64,000 bases of DNA from Taylorella asinigenitalis ATCC 700933. GTDB lineage: Bacteria > Pseudomonadota > Gammaproteobacteria > Burkholderiales > Burkholderiaceae_B. The position numbers and the translations under genes were made by a program. Location: assembly GCF_000687755.1 (NCBI RefSeq), contig NZ_JHXN01000004.1, forward strand, positions 50,874 to 114,873, written 5' to 3'. Positions 57,212 to 64,000 of this stretch are shown here, piece after piece. The notes beneath the pieces were generated by a model. It worked only from the letters and a program-made list of their open reading frames with translations, made no database searches and was not told the DNA's origin. The first letter of the stretch is position 1; each line of letters begins with the position of its first letter.

Positions 57212-58144
57212 ATGCAAATTTACGATGAAGACCAGACCGAAGAAGCATTGCCATATAAATATTTGATAGAGAAAATAGAAGATTTTTTTAAGACAGATGT
57301 TACTGTCCCACTTCGACATATTCATGAAATCATGGATGCACAAAAGACTCTAGGCTCATTTATTTTGATGCCCGCATGGATTGGGGGGCACTGGATCGGA
57401 CTTAAGACAGTAAGTGTTTTCCCTAGTAATAAAGAATTGGGTATGCCAGCCTTGCATTCAACTTATATGCTTTTTGATGGAGCAAATGGTAAACTGCACA
57501 CCCTTTTAGATGGCAATGTAATCACATCCAGGCGCACAGCTGCCGTCTCTGCACTTGCTTGTAAATATCTCAGTCGCGAGAATTCTAAAAATCTTTTGCT
57601 TATCGGCTCTGGTCAGGTAGCTAGTCTTGTTCCAGAGGCCATAAAAGCCGTAAGACCTTTAGAAAAAGTAATGGTATGGAGCCCGACTCGCGAGAATGCA
57701 GAAAGATTGGCTTCTGATTTGCAAGACCTAGGATTCGATTCATTCTACGTTGATGATTTCAAAGAGGCATGTTCATATGCAGACATAATTAGCTGTGCGA
57801 CATTATCTACAGAGCCCATCATAAAAGGGGTATGGTTAAAAGCAGGAACTCATTTAGACTTAATTGGCTCTTATACGCCTGATATGCGTGAGACGGATGA
57901 TGCATGTTTTTCAGGCACATCTGTATTTATCGATACCGAAGAAGCATTAATGAAATCAGGTGATCTTCTAAATCCTATTGCTAGTGGAATTTTTAGCAAA
58001 GATCGTGTCAAAGCTACTCTTTTTGATTTATGTAATGGCAAGCACTCAGGACGAGAATCCGATGATGAAATAACTGTTTTTAAAGCAGTTGGCAATGCTC
58101 TCGAAGACCTCGCCGCCGCTTGTTTAATTGTGGAGAGTGACTAG
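57212..58144 (+). CDS. Ornithine cyclodeaminase/mu-crystallin-family imine reductase
   Basis: A 310-residue protein with the OCD/mu-crystallin layout: substrate part LKTVSVFPSNKELGMPALHS, LDGNVITSRRTAAVSALACK, then a Rossmann fold NLLLIGSGQVASLVPEAIKA and LDLIGSYTPDMRETDD. Relatives reduce delta-1-pyrroline- or delta-1-piperideine-2-carboxylate to proline or pipecolate. In this cluster reduction of piperideine-2-carboxylate, derived from lysine, to L-pipecolate is the logical step. AAGGAGAG supports the start. Uncoupled alanine dehydrogenase or cyclodeaminase activity are alternatives. Confidence 0.85.
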   Translation: MQIYDEDQTEEALPYKYLIEKIEDFFKTDVTVPLRHIHEIMDAQKTLGSFILMPAWIGGHWIGLKTVSVFPSNKELGMPALHSTYMLFDGANGKLHTLLDGNVITSRRTAAVSALACKYLSRENSKNLLLIGSGQVASLVPEAIKAVRPLEKVMVWSPTRENAERLASDLQDLGFDSFYVDDFKEACSYADIISCATLSTEPIIKGVWLKAGTHLDLIGSYTPDMRETDDACFSGTSVFIDTEEALMKSGDLLNPIASGIFSKDRVKATLFDLCNGKHSGRESDDEITVFKAVGNALEDLAAACLIVESD

Positions 58145-58308
58145 GATTTTCCCTAGTAAAAAATTTTTTATGTAAACGTAAACATTGCCACCCCATAGAG
58201 AAAATTTTTATGCATTCCAAAAAGTAACAACTAGATTATTTATTTTCGTTTGTAGTTTGTTATGGGATGTTTTAGATTTCTAGGAGGTGGATTTTTAGGA
58301 AACCGTAA

Positions 58309-59568
58309 GTGAATATTCTATCTTGGTACTTTAATAAATCCTTTATGTTCAAAATGACCGCAGGCTTTGTGATAGGCATTGTACTGGGGTTTTTGTTGGG
58401 AGAAGATAGCAGTTTTCTCGCTCCACTTGGAAAACTTTTTCTTAATCTTCTTAAGATGATTGTGATTCCACTTGTAGTGCTATCGCTGATGGTCGCTGTA
58501 AATCACTCTAGTCCAAAAGAACTTGGGCGCATCGGAGCGAAGATATTTCCACTTTATTTATTGACAACTGCTGTAGCCATATTCGTGGGTATTGCGGTGG
58601 CTTATGTTACTAACCCAGGGGCGGGGTTGACATTGCCAGCGGATGCGGTTGTGAAGCCTCCGGAGAATCCTAATTTTATCGACACGATTATCAATATGGT
58701 GCCTAGCAATATTTATATGGCATTTTCCGAAGGTGATATTTTAGCTGTCGTGTTTGTTGCGATTGTACTAGGCTTAGCAATTCTATTTATGCGACATTCA
58801 GATGATCCTAAGCAACGTGAGATGGGCGATTTGGTGTTTCGGATAACTGAAGCAGGAAATGAAGTGGTTTCTAAAATCCTCTCGGGTATATTGCAATATG
58901 CACCAATAGGTATTATAGGAATTACCGCGAATACAATAGGCTCTCAGGGGATGGATACCGTTGTAGCTTTAGGCATGTTTATATTGACGGCCTATATTGG
59001 TGTAGCTTCTATGGTTCTGCTTGTTTACCCTCTTATTTTGAAAGTATTCGGCGTTAATGTATTTGATTTCTACAGCAGAATAAAAGATGCGGTGTTCACT
59101 TCATTTGCTACAAGCTCGAGCTTGAGCACATTGCCAATTACCTTAAAAGCAGCCGAAAAAGCGGGTATTGGAGAGCGAGTTGCTAAGCTTACGCTCCCCA
59201 TAGGTGCTACCGTAAATATGGACGGGACGGCTCTTAGATTTGGTATGGCCGTCATATTTGCCGCTGAGATTATGGGTATGTCCATATCTTTCGGAGATTT
59301 AGTGACCATAGTGGTTATAGGTACTATGGCAGCGATTGGGACTGCTGGTGTGCCTGGAGCCGGTCTAATTGGTATGTCTATTGTGTTTACGCAAGCAGGG
59401 TTGCCGCTTGAGATTGTTGCCCTTACTGCTGGGATTAATGCACTTGTAGATATGGTTTTCACATGCGGAAATGTGACCGGAGATCTCGTTGCTGCAAAAA
59501 TAGTTGACCAGTCTGAGCGTAAAGCCGCTCTGAAAGCGGGTATTGACTATGACCACGGGTATGATTAA
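58309..59568 (+). CDS. Sodium:dicarboxylate/amino-acid symporter (DAACS)
   Basis: A 419-residue transporter of the GltP/DctA family with about eight membrane segments and two re-entrant loops. Signature blocks: FATSSSLSTLPITLKAAEKA (serine-rich loop), TVNMDGTALRFGMAVIFAAE (Na+ site) and GVPGAGLIGMSIV, MVFTCGNVTGD. GTG is the start, with AGGA 8 nt upstream; no ATG fits. It takes up glutamate, aspartate or C4-dicarboxylates with sodium; here 2-aminoadipate would also fit. It lies 13 bp before the aminotransferase gene. Confidence 0.9.
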   Translation: MNILSWYFNKSFMFKMTAGFVIGIVLGFLLGEDSSFLAPLGKLFLNLLKMIVIPLVVLSLMVAVNHSSPKELGRIGAKIFPLYLLTTAVAIFVGIAVAYVTNPGAGLTLPADAVVKPPENPNFIDTIINMVPSNIYMAFSEGDILAVVFVAIVLGLAILFMRHSDDPKQREMGDLVFRITEAGNEVVSKILSGILQYAPIGIIGITANTIGSQGMDTVVALGMFILTAYIGVASMVLLVYPLILKVFGVNVFDFYSRIKDAVFTSFATSSSLSTLPITLKAAEKAGIGERVAKLTLPIGATVNMDGTALRFGMAVIFAAEIMGMSISFGDLVTIVVIGTMAAIGTAGVPGAGLIGMSIVFTQAGLPLEIVALTAGINALVDMVFTCGNVTGDLVAAKIVDQSERKAALKAGIDYDHGYD

Positions 59569-59581
59569 TTAAGAGGTATAT

Positions 59582-60844
59582 ATGAGCAGAAAAGGTATTA
59601 GTAAAGCTTTAGGGCTAATCCACCCTGTCACTCTTTCTCATGGAAAAAATGCGAAGGTATGGGACGTTGAGGGCAAAGAATATATTGATTTTGTAGGTGG
59701 AATTGGTGTGCTTAATTTTGGGCATTGCCACCCAAAAATAGTAGCTGCGATTCAAGAGCAGGCATCCAAACTTACGCATTATGCTTTCAATGCGGCTGAA
59801 CATGAGCCATATAAAAAATTTGTAGAAGCTTTGACTGATTTTGTACCTATCAAAGGTGAACTCTCTGCGATGCTCACAAATTGTGGGGCTGAATCTACGG
59901 AAAATGCTTTGAAAATTGCACGCATTAAAACTGGGCGAAATGCAGTGATTGCTTTTGATGGTGGCTTTCACGGACGTACTCTCGCAACTGTAAATTTAAA
60001 CGGTAAAGTTGCTCCTTATAAGCAAAAACTAGGACCGTTGCCAGGGCCTGTATACCATATTCCTTATCCTAGTAAGGACTCAGGGATCAGTAAGGACGAA
60101 TCTGTTGCGGCCCTTAAACGTCTAATTGAAATTGAAGTAGACGTAAATGATATATGTGCCGTTATTGTGGAGCCCGTTATAGGTGAAGGTGGCTTTCAAT
60201 GTTTGGATATGGAATTTGCAAAATACTTACGTGAATTTTGCACTGAACATGGAATAGTTTTGATTTTCGATGAGATTCAATCTGGCTTTGGGCGTACAGG
60301 AAAGCCGTTTGCATTTATGCATTTTGGAGTTGAACCAGATTTATTACTTTTAGCAAAAAGCATAGCTGGGGGCATCCCTCTTGGTGCAGTAGTTGGACCA
60401 ACTGAATTTGTGGACGAACCGCATGTTGGTAGTTTGGGAGGCACATACTCGGGCAACCCAATCGCATGTTCTGCTGCCCTTCAAGTATTGGAAATTATTC
60501 AAAGTGAAGAATTTAAAAATTCTACAAAGAATTACATTGATACATTAGAAACTAAGTTTAGTGAATGGAAATCATCAAATACTAATCCTTGGATATCTAA
60601 ACTTACTGGTATTGGTGCCATGAGAGGGATTGAATTATCGCATCCAGAATATGGACCAGGTACTTCTTTGTTAGCCGAAATTCTTAAATTAGGACGTGAG
60701 CGTGGTCTTTTACTTATGCCTAGCGGAAAAGCAAAAAATATTATTCGTTTGCTTACTCCATTAACTATTGAACCTGAAGTTCTCAATGAAGGTCTTGAAC
60801 TTCTTACACAAATTTTTGCTGATACAGCAAACTTTAAACCTTAA
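59582..60844 (+). CDS. Class III aminotransferase, probably 2-aminoadipate or GABA type
   Basis: A 420-residue PLP enzyme of the GabT/DavT type: NCGAESTENALKIARIKTGR, FDGGFHGRTLATVNLNGK, VIVEPVIGEGG, IFDEIQSGFGRTGKPFAF and the PLP lysine in LLLLAKSIAGGIPLGAV. Such enzymes transfer omega-amino groups to 2-oxoglutarate. The next gene degrades 2-oxoadipate, so the likely reaction is 2-aminoadipate to 2-oxoadipate; 4-aminobutyrate or 5-aminovalerate are alternatives, as gabD is also encoded in the window. 20 bp separate it from hglS. Confidence 0.88.
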   Translation: MSRKGISKALGLIHPVTLSHGKNAKVWDVEGKEYIDFVGGIGVLNFGHCHPKIVAAIQEQASKLTHYAFNAAEHEPYKKFVEALTDFVPIKGELSAMLTNCGAESTENALKIARIKTGRNAVIAFDGGFHGRTLATVNLNGKVAPYKQKLGPLPGPVYHIPYPSKDSGISKDESVAALKRLIEIEVDVNDICAVIVEPVIGEGGFQCLDMEFAKYLREFCTEHGIVLIFDEIQSGFGRTGKPFAFMHFGVEPDLLLLAKSIAGGIPLGAVVGPTEFVDEPHVGSLGGTYSGNPIACSAALQVLEIIQSEEFKNSTKNYIDTLETKFSEWKSSNTNPWISKLTGIGAMRGIELSHPEYGPGTSLLAEILKLGRERGLLLMPSGKAKNIIRLLTPLTIEPEVLNEGLELLTQIFADTANFKP

Positions 60845-60864
60845 CTTAAGAAAGGAAGTCTCGT

Positions 60865-62235
60865 ATGTCTCAATTTGTATGTAAAGATGAAATCCGATTG
60901 AAATTCTCACAAGCTATGTCTGATATGTACCAGACAGAGGTGCCACTTTTCGGAGATCTACTTAAACTAGTAAACGACGTAAATGCAAAAGTTTTAGAGG
61001 AAGATCCTGAGTTGAAGCAAAAACTTCAAGAAACGGGAGAGCTAGAGCGTCTTGAGCAAACACGTCACGGAGCTATCCGTATCGGTAAGAAAGAAGAGCT
61101 ACATACCATGCGACGTATTTTTGCTGTTATGGGAATGTACCCAGTTGCCTACTATGATTTAGCTCCAGCTGGTATTCCAGTACACTCTACTGCTTTCAGA
61201 CCGATTGACCCTGAATCCTTGATTAAGTGTCCATTCCGTGTTTTCTGTTCTCTACTTCGTCTTGAATTAATCGAAGATGCTGATTTACGTAAACAAGCTG
61301 AAGAAATTCTAGCTAAACGTAATATATTCTCTCCAAGAGCAATAGAATTGGTAGAGAAGTTTGAGAAGGATGGTGGTCTTGAGCAAGCAGACGCAGTTGA
61401 GTTTGTTAAAGAGGTTTTAGAGACTTTCCGCTGGCAGTCTGAAGCTGCAGTTTCTAAAGAAACCTATGATGCACTTCATAATCAACACAGACTAATAGCT
61501 GATATTGTTGCTTTCAAAGTTCCACATATCAATCACTTAACTCCACGTGCTCTTGATATTGACGCAGTTCAAAAGGGCATGTTCGAAAGGGGTATTCCAG
61601 CAAAAGATATCATCGAAGGTCCTCCACGTCGCAAATGCTTAATTCTTCTTCGTCAAACAAGCTTTAAAGCACTAAATGAAGATGTGCAATTTGTAAATGG
61701 CGAAGAGCGTGTACCTGGTAGCCATACTGCACGATTTGGTGAAATTGAAAAACGCGGTGTAGCACTAACTCCAAAAGGTCGTAAATTATACGATGAGCTG
61801 CTCGCAAAAGTTTTAGATGAAACAGCTAATGTTGATATGTCTAAAGATGCTGAATCCTACTACGCAGTTCTTAAGAAATATTTTGATGAAATTCCTGATT
61901 GCTATGACCAGTTACATGAGCAGGGGCTTGCGTATTTCAGATACAAACTTGCTGATGATGCAACTTTAGATAAAGAAGTGACTGAAGAAAACGCATCTGA
62001 GTTAGTTGCATCTGGAGTTCTAAAGCTAGAGCCTATCACATACGAAGATTTCCTTCCTGTTTCGGCAGCTGGTATCTTTAGATCAAATTTAGGTGGCGCT
62101 GAGAAACGTGAATATGATGAAGCTTCAAACCGAGCATTGTTTGAACAGAATCTTGGTGAAAGCGTTTTAGATCCTTTTGAAATCTATAGCAAAATTCAAA
62201 AAGATTCAATTGATGCATTGAATAAAAAAGCTTAG
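60865..62235 (+). CDS. hglS: 2-oxoadipate dioxygenase/decarboxylase (HglS/YdcJ)
   Basis: A 456-residue DUF1338/VOC-superfamily protein. HglS of Pseudomonas putida converts 2-oxoadipate and O2 to D-2-hydroxyglutarate with Fe(II). The sites I know for that enzyme have equivalents here two residues earlier or nearby: H68 and R72 (TRHGAIRIG), H224 (HINHLTPRALDID), a glutamate near 293 (ARFGEIEKRG) and the C-terminal VS pair in FLPVSAAGIFRS. It closes the pathway from pipecolate; a D-2-hydroxyglutarate dehydrogenase elsewhere would finish it. Last gene of the plus-strand operon, followed by a terminator. Confidence 0.9.
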   Translation: MSQFVCKDEIRLKFSQAMSDMYQTEVPLFGDLLKLVNDVNAKVLEEDPELKQKLQETGELERLEQTRHGAIRIGKKEELHTMRRIFAVMGMYPVAYYDLAPAGIPVHSTAFRPIDPESLIKCPFRVFCSLLRLELIEDADLRKQAEEILAKRNIFSPRAIELVEKFEKDGGLEQADAVEFVKEVLETFRWQSEAAVSKETYDALHNQHRLIADIVAFKVPHINHLTPRALDIDAVQKGMFERGIPAKDIIEGPPRRKCLILLRQTSFKALNEDVQFVNGEERVPGSHTARFGEIEKRGVALTPKGRKLYDELLAKVLDETANVDMSKDAESYYAVLKKYFDEIPDCYDQLHEQGLAYFRYKLADDATLDKEVTEENASELVASGVLKLEPITYEDFLPVSAAGIFRSNLGGAEKREYDEASNRALFEQNLGESVLDPFEIYSKIQKDSIDALNKKA

Positions 62236-62288
62236 ATAGTATTAAGTCAATTTGAGTTCAATCTGGTGTCTAGACACCGTACATTTAT

Positions 62289-62325
62289 AAAGCCCGAAAA
62301 CGTTTGTTTTTGGGCTTTATCTTAT
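62289..62325 (+). terminator. Terminator after hglS
   Basis: AAAGCCC-GAAAAC pairs with GTTTTTGGGCTTT, followed by ATCTTATTT. A perfect 14-bp palindrome GGTGTCTAGACACC lies just upstream at 62265-62278. Confidence 0.85.
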
Positions 62326-62372
62326 TTATGTCATAGATATTCTATACACTTCAATTGAGTATGGGAGGGGCT

Positions 62373-62752
62373 ATGGAAAATAAATTTAAAATTAACCAAT
62401 CACTAACCAAATTATTGCAAATAACATATCAACTGAACCTCAATATCAGCCAAAACAATACAACGACTCCCCTATTCCAGTAAAAAGCGGACAACTTACT
62501 TTTGATCAAGAAGGAATTGACAGAAGAACAAGTGTGTTATTTTCAAGAGTTATTCACCAACCTACTTTGGAATCTGGAGTAACAATAGGAAGGGGTTATG
62601 ATATGAAATACCAAGGAGTTCTTTACAGTAACTTTATGCGTGAATTTGTTAATTCAGATGAACGAAAAAAATATTTATATAGTTATTTAGAAAGACAATA
62701 TATGGGGTCACACGAAAATAGATGGCTTAATAGGATGAATTTTTTAAAATAA
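62373..62752 (+). pseudogene. Lysozyme/pesticin-like toxin gene, frameshifted and shortened
   Basis: ATG at 62373 with GGGAGGGG upstream starts MENKFKINQSLTKLLQ and stops at 62483. A second frame, open from about 62384, reads NISTEPQYQPKQYNDSPIPV, then RTSVLFSRVIHQPTLESGVT-IGRGYDMK and ends HENRWLNRMNFLK at 62752. ESGVTIGRGYDM resembles the substrate-site strand of lysozyme-like (pesticin/GH24-type) muramidases. A frameshift thus separates start and body, and only about 60 residues follow the motif, fewer than a full domain needs. The gene is followed by T and the ATG of a 12-cysteine protein. Identification as muramidase is from one motif. Confidence 0.6.
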
Positions 62753-62753
62753 T

Positions 62754-63995
62754 ATGAACTTTCTTTTTTCCGTATTGATCTCTTTAGTTATTTTTGGCTC
62801 TAACTCAGATTTAAGTATAGATATTTTATTTTCATCTATACACAACAAATGTAACATTCCATCCTGGTCTGGAGGATATGGTAATTGCATAAGAAATAAT
62901 ACTGTTTTCATTAACAAACTCTCAAATAAGTATATTGAAAATTTGTCAAATGAGCTAATTCGAAGAAACCTTCTTGCTTATAACAATTCTATTAACACTT
63001 TATGTAGGTATCATGCAAATTCAATAGCAATTCATGACTATCCAAGTAATGCTGATGCTTATGGGTCTTGCTTTATCAATAATAAAAAGGATTTTTATAA
63101 AACTCTCGTTAAGAAAGACCTTAATTCTTTAATAGATAAAAATTGTAATTCAGAAAAAAACAATATAGCTCTGTCCAAAATAAACTTTTTGATTATTAAA
63201 GCCAAGTACAAATTAAACTATTTAATTAGAAATGAAGACGAGCCTGTAGATTTGTATGATAATCAAATGTATAGATCTTATGAGTTAAATTTAGATCAAC
63301 TAAAAAAAATGGAAAAGCAAATTGAAAATTTTTCTCAGGACGGATGCTTTGAATCGAACATAGATTCGATTTTAAAAGTTTTCAAAAATAATTATTCTGA
63401 AGTTTCTTATTATTTTATTCCAATCAATATTTACAGAAAATTAGACAACATAGCAGACCAAGCTCTATTAACGTGCGATTCTAATTGCCAACGTTTTGAT
63501 TTTAATAAGTGGATTAAAAAATCCAAGACAAAGGACCTCTCAAAAGCATGGTTTAAATACAGCGAGCAATTTTGTACATTGCTAACCAGCACTCTTAATG
63601 AGCCTGATATTGTAGATTACAAAAAAAGTTGTCTTTATATTAAGGCTTATCAACTAGAAAATTTCGACTTTCAGTTATCAAAATTTCAAACAAATACTAT
63701 AGATTATTATTCCATCACCGATCTTGAATCACATATAGATTTGGATACCAGCTATTTAATGAAAGAAAATAGAGATTGGACAAAACCTTTACATAAAGCC
63801 TTCAAACATTTCTCTAGTATGTATTGCCATAATAAGGCAAGTATTTGTAAAAGCTTTTTTGAAATGATTTATCTTAAAGACTTAATTGAGATTCATGCAC
63901 ATCAAAGAAAAATCTTATTTCGTAAATTGGAGGTTAACCCTTTATTTTCCTTAGAAAAAACTACTAAATTTTCCTCAGTACAAATCCAAAATTAA
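62754..63995 (+). CDS. 12-cysteine secreted protein, LprI-like putative lysozyme inhibitor
   Basis: A 413-residue protein with a hydrophobic leader (MNFLFSVLISLVIFGSNSDLS) and twelve cysteines (33, 45, 84, 106, 131, 198, 241, 245, 274, 293, 358, 365), all conserved in the paralogue at 50541. Blocks such as CRYHANS...YGSC, KAWFKYSEQFC...KKSC and HFSSMYC...SICKS recur with the W/F-x-x-Y/F-x-x-x-C...C spacing of LprI-type lysozyme-inhibitor domains, suggesting three divergent copies. It begins 1 bp after the stop of the lysozyme-like gene. I infer a disulfide-bonded periplasmic inhibitor that protects against that enzyme; no function is proven. Confidence 0.75.
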   Translation: MNFLFSVLISLVIFGSNSDLSIDILFSSIHNKCNIPSWSGGYGNCIRNNTVFINKLSNKYIENLSNELIRRNLLAYNNSINTLCRYHANSIAIHDYPSNADAYGSCFINNKKDFYKTLVKKDLNSLIDKNCNSEKNNIALSKINFLIIKAKYKLNYLIRNEDEPVDLYDNQMYRSYELNLDQLKKMEKQIENFSQDGCFESNIDSILKVFKNNYSEVSYYFIPINIYRKLDNIADQALLTCDSNCQRFDFNKWIKKSKTKDLSKAWFKYSEQFCTLLTSTLNEPDIVDYKKSCLYIKAYQLENFDFQLSKFQTNTIDYYSITDLESHIDLDTSYLMKENRDWTKPLHKAFKHFSSMYCHNKASICKSFFEMIYLKDLIEIHAHQRKILFRKLEVNPLFSLEKTTKFSSVQIQN

Positions 63996-64000
63996 TTATT

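Overview
The window looks like a chromosome segment of an AT-rich, small-genome betaproteobacterium of the Alcaligenaceae; a Taylorella-like organism is my best guess. The grounds are the housekeeping gene order (pyrG-kdsA-eno-ftsB; sdhC-sdhD-sdhA-sdhB-sdhE-gltA with mdh divergent), the protein sequences, the low GC content and a type VI secretion (T6SS) VgrG/Rhs island. I cannot confirm the species. There is no rRNA, tRNA, CRISPR array or recognisable transposase.

Layout. 1-4.3 kb: a MazG-like/DUF2075 pair cut by the window edge, three tandem ~200-bp repeats, two secreted Sel1-repeat proteins and a PD-(D/E)XK-like protein. 4.3-12.2 kb (minus strand): a periplasmic-binding ABC importer followed by a PgdA-like deacetylase, a small CxxC protein, a CobW/COG0523 GTPase and an IsdG-like monooxygenase. 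A BRO-family gene with 27-bp palindromes and a small ORF between 21-bp direct repeats have been inserted into this operon. 12.2-22.5 kb: TCA-cycle genes, two Fic proteins, succinate-semialdehyde dehydrogenase, a CxxC thioredoxin-fold protein and a small GNAT protein.

22.6-41.5 kb: a T6SS effector island transcribed on the minus strand: DUF3540, VgrG, DUF4150 PAAR-like, VgrG, DUF2169-pentapeptide protein, pentapeptide protein, then a 2078-residue VgrG-Rhs fusion ending in a PD-(D/E)XK nuclease-like toxin and followed by its probable immunity gene. Beyond it lie debris of older tips: a duplicated Rhs core fragment, an orphan small gene and a frameshifted DUF4265 gene. 42.5-50.3 kb: housekeeping genes ubiK, clpB, ftsB, eno, kdsA, pyrG, plus a PIN protein. 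51.8-62.2 kb: a LysR regulator and a lysine/pipecolate catabolic cluster (pipecolate oxidase, NhaC antiporter, AmaB, cyclodeaminase-type reductase, amino-acid symporter, aminotransferase, HglS) that would carry pipecolate through 2-aminoadipate and 2-oxoadipate to 2-hydroxyglutarate and so feed the TCA cycle.

Two paralogous loci (50.4-51.8 and 62.4-64.0 kb) flank that cluster. Each has the end of a broken small gene followed, with the identical junction TAA-T-ATG, by a 12-cysteine protein with LprI (lysozyme inhibitor)-like spacing. The better preserved upstream gene carries a lysozyme/pesticin-like SGVTIGRGYDM motif. I propose a peptidoglycan-hydrolase toxin and periplasmic inhibitor module, and consider it the most novel item here. 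Across the window the octamer TGGCAATG/CATTGCCA occurs about 45 times, mostly inside genes, roughly twenty-fold more than chance, and is missing from about 10 kb of the T6SS island. It behaves like a DNA-uptake sequence.
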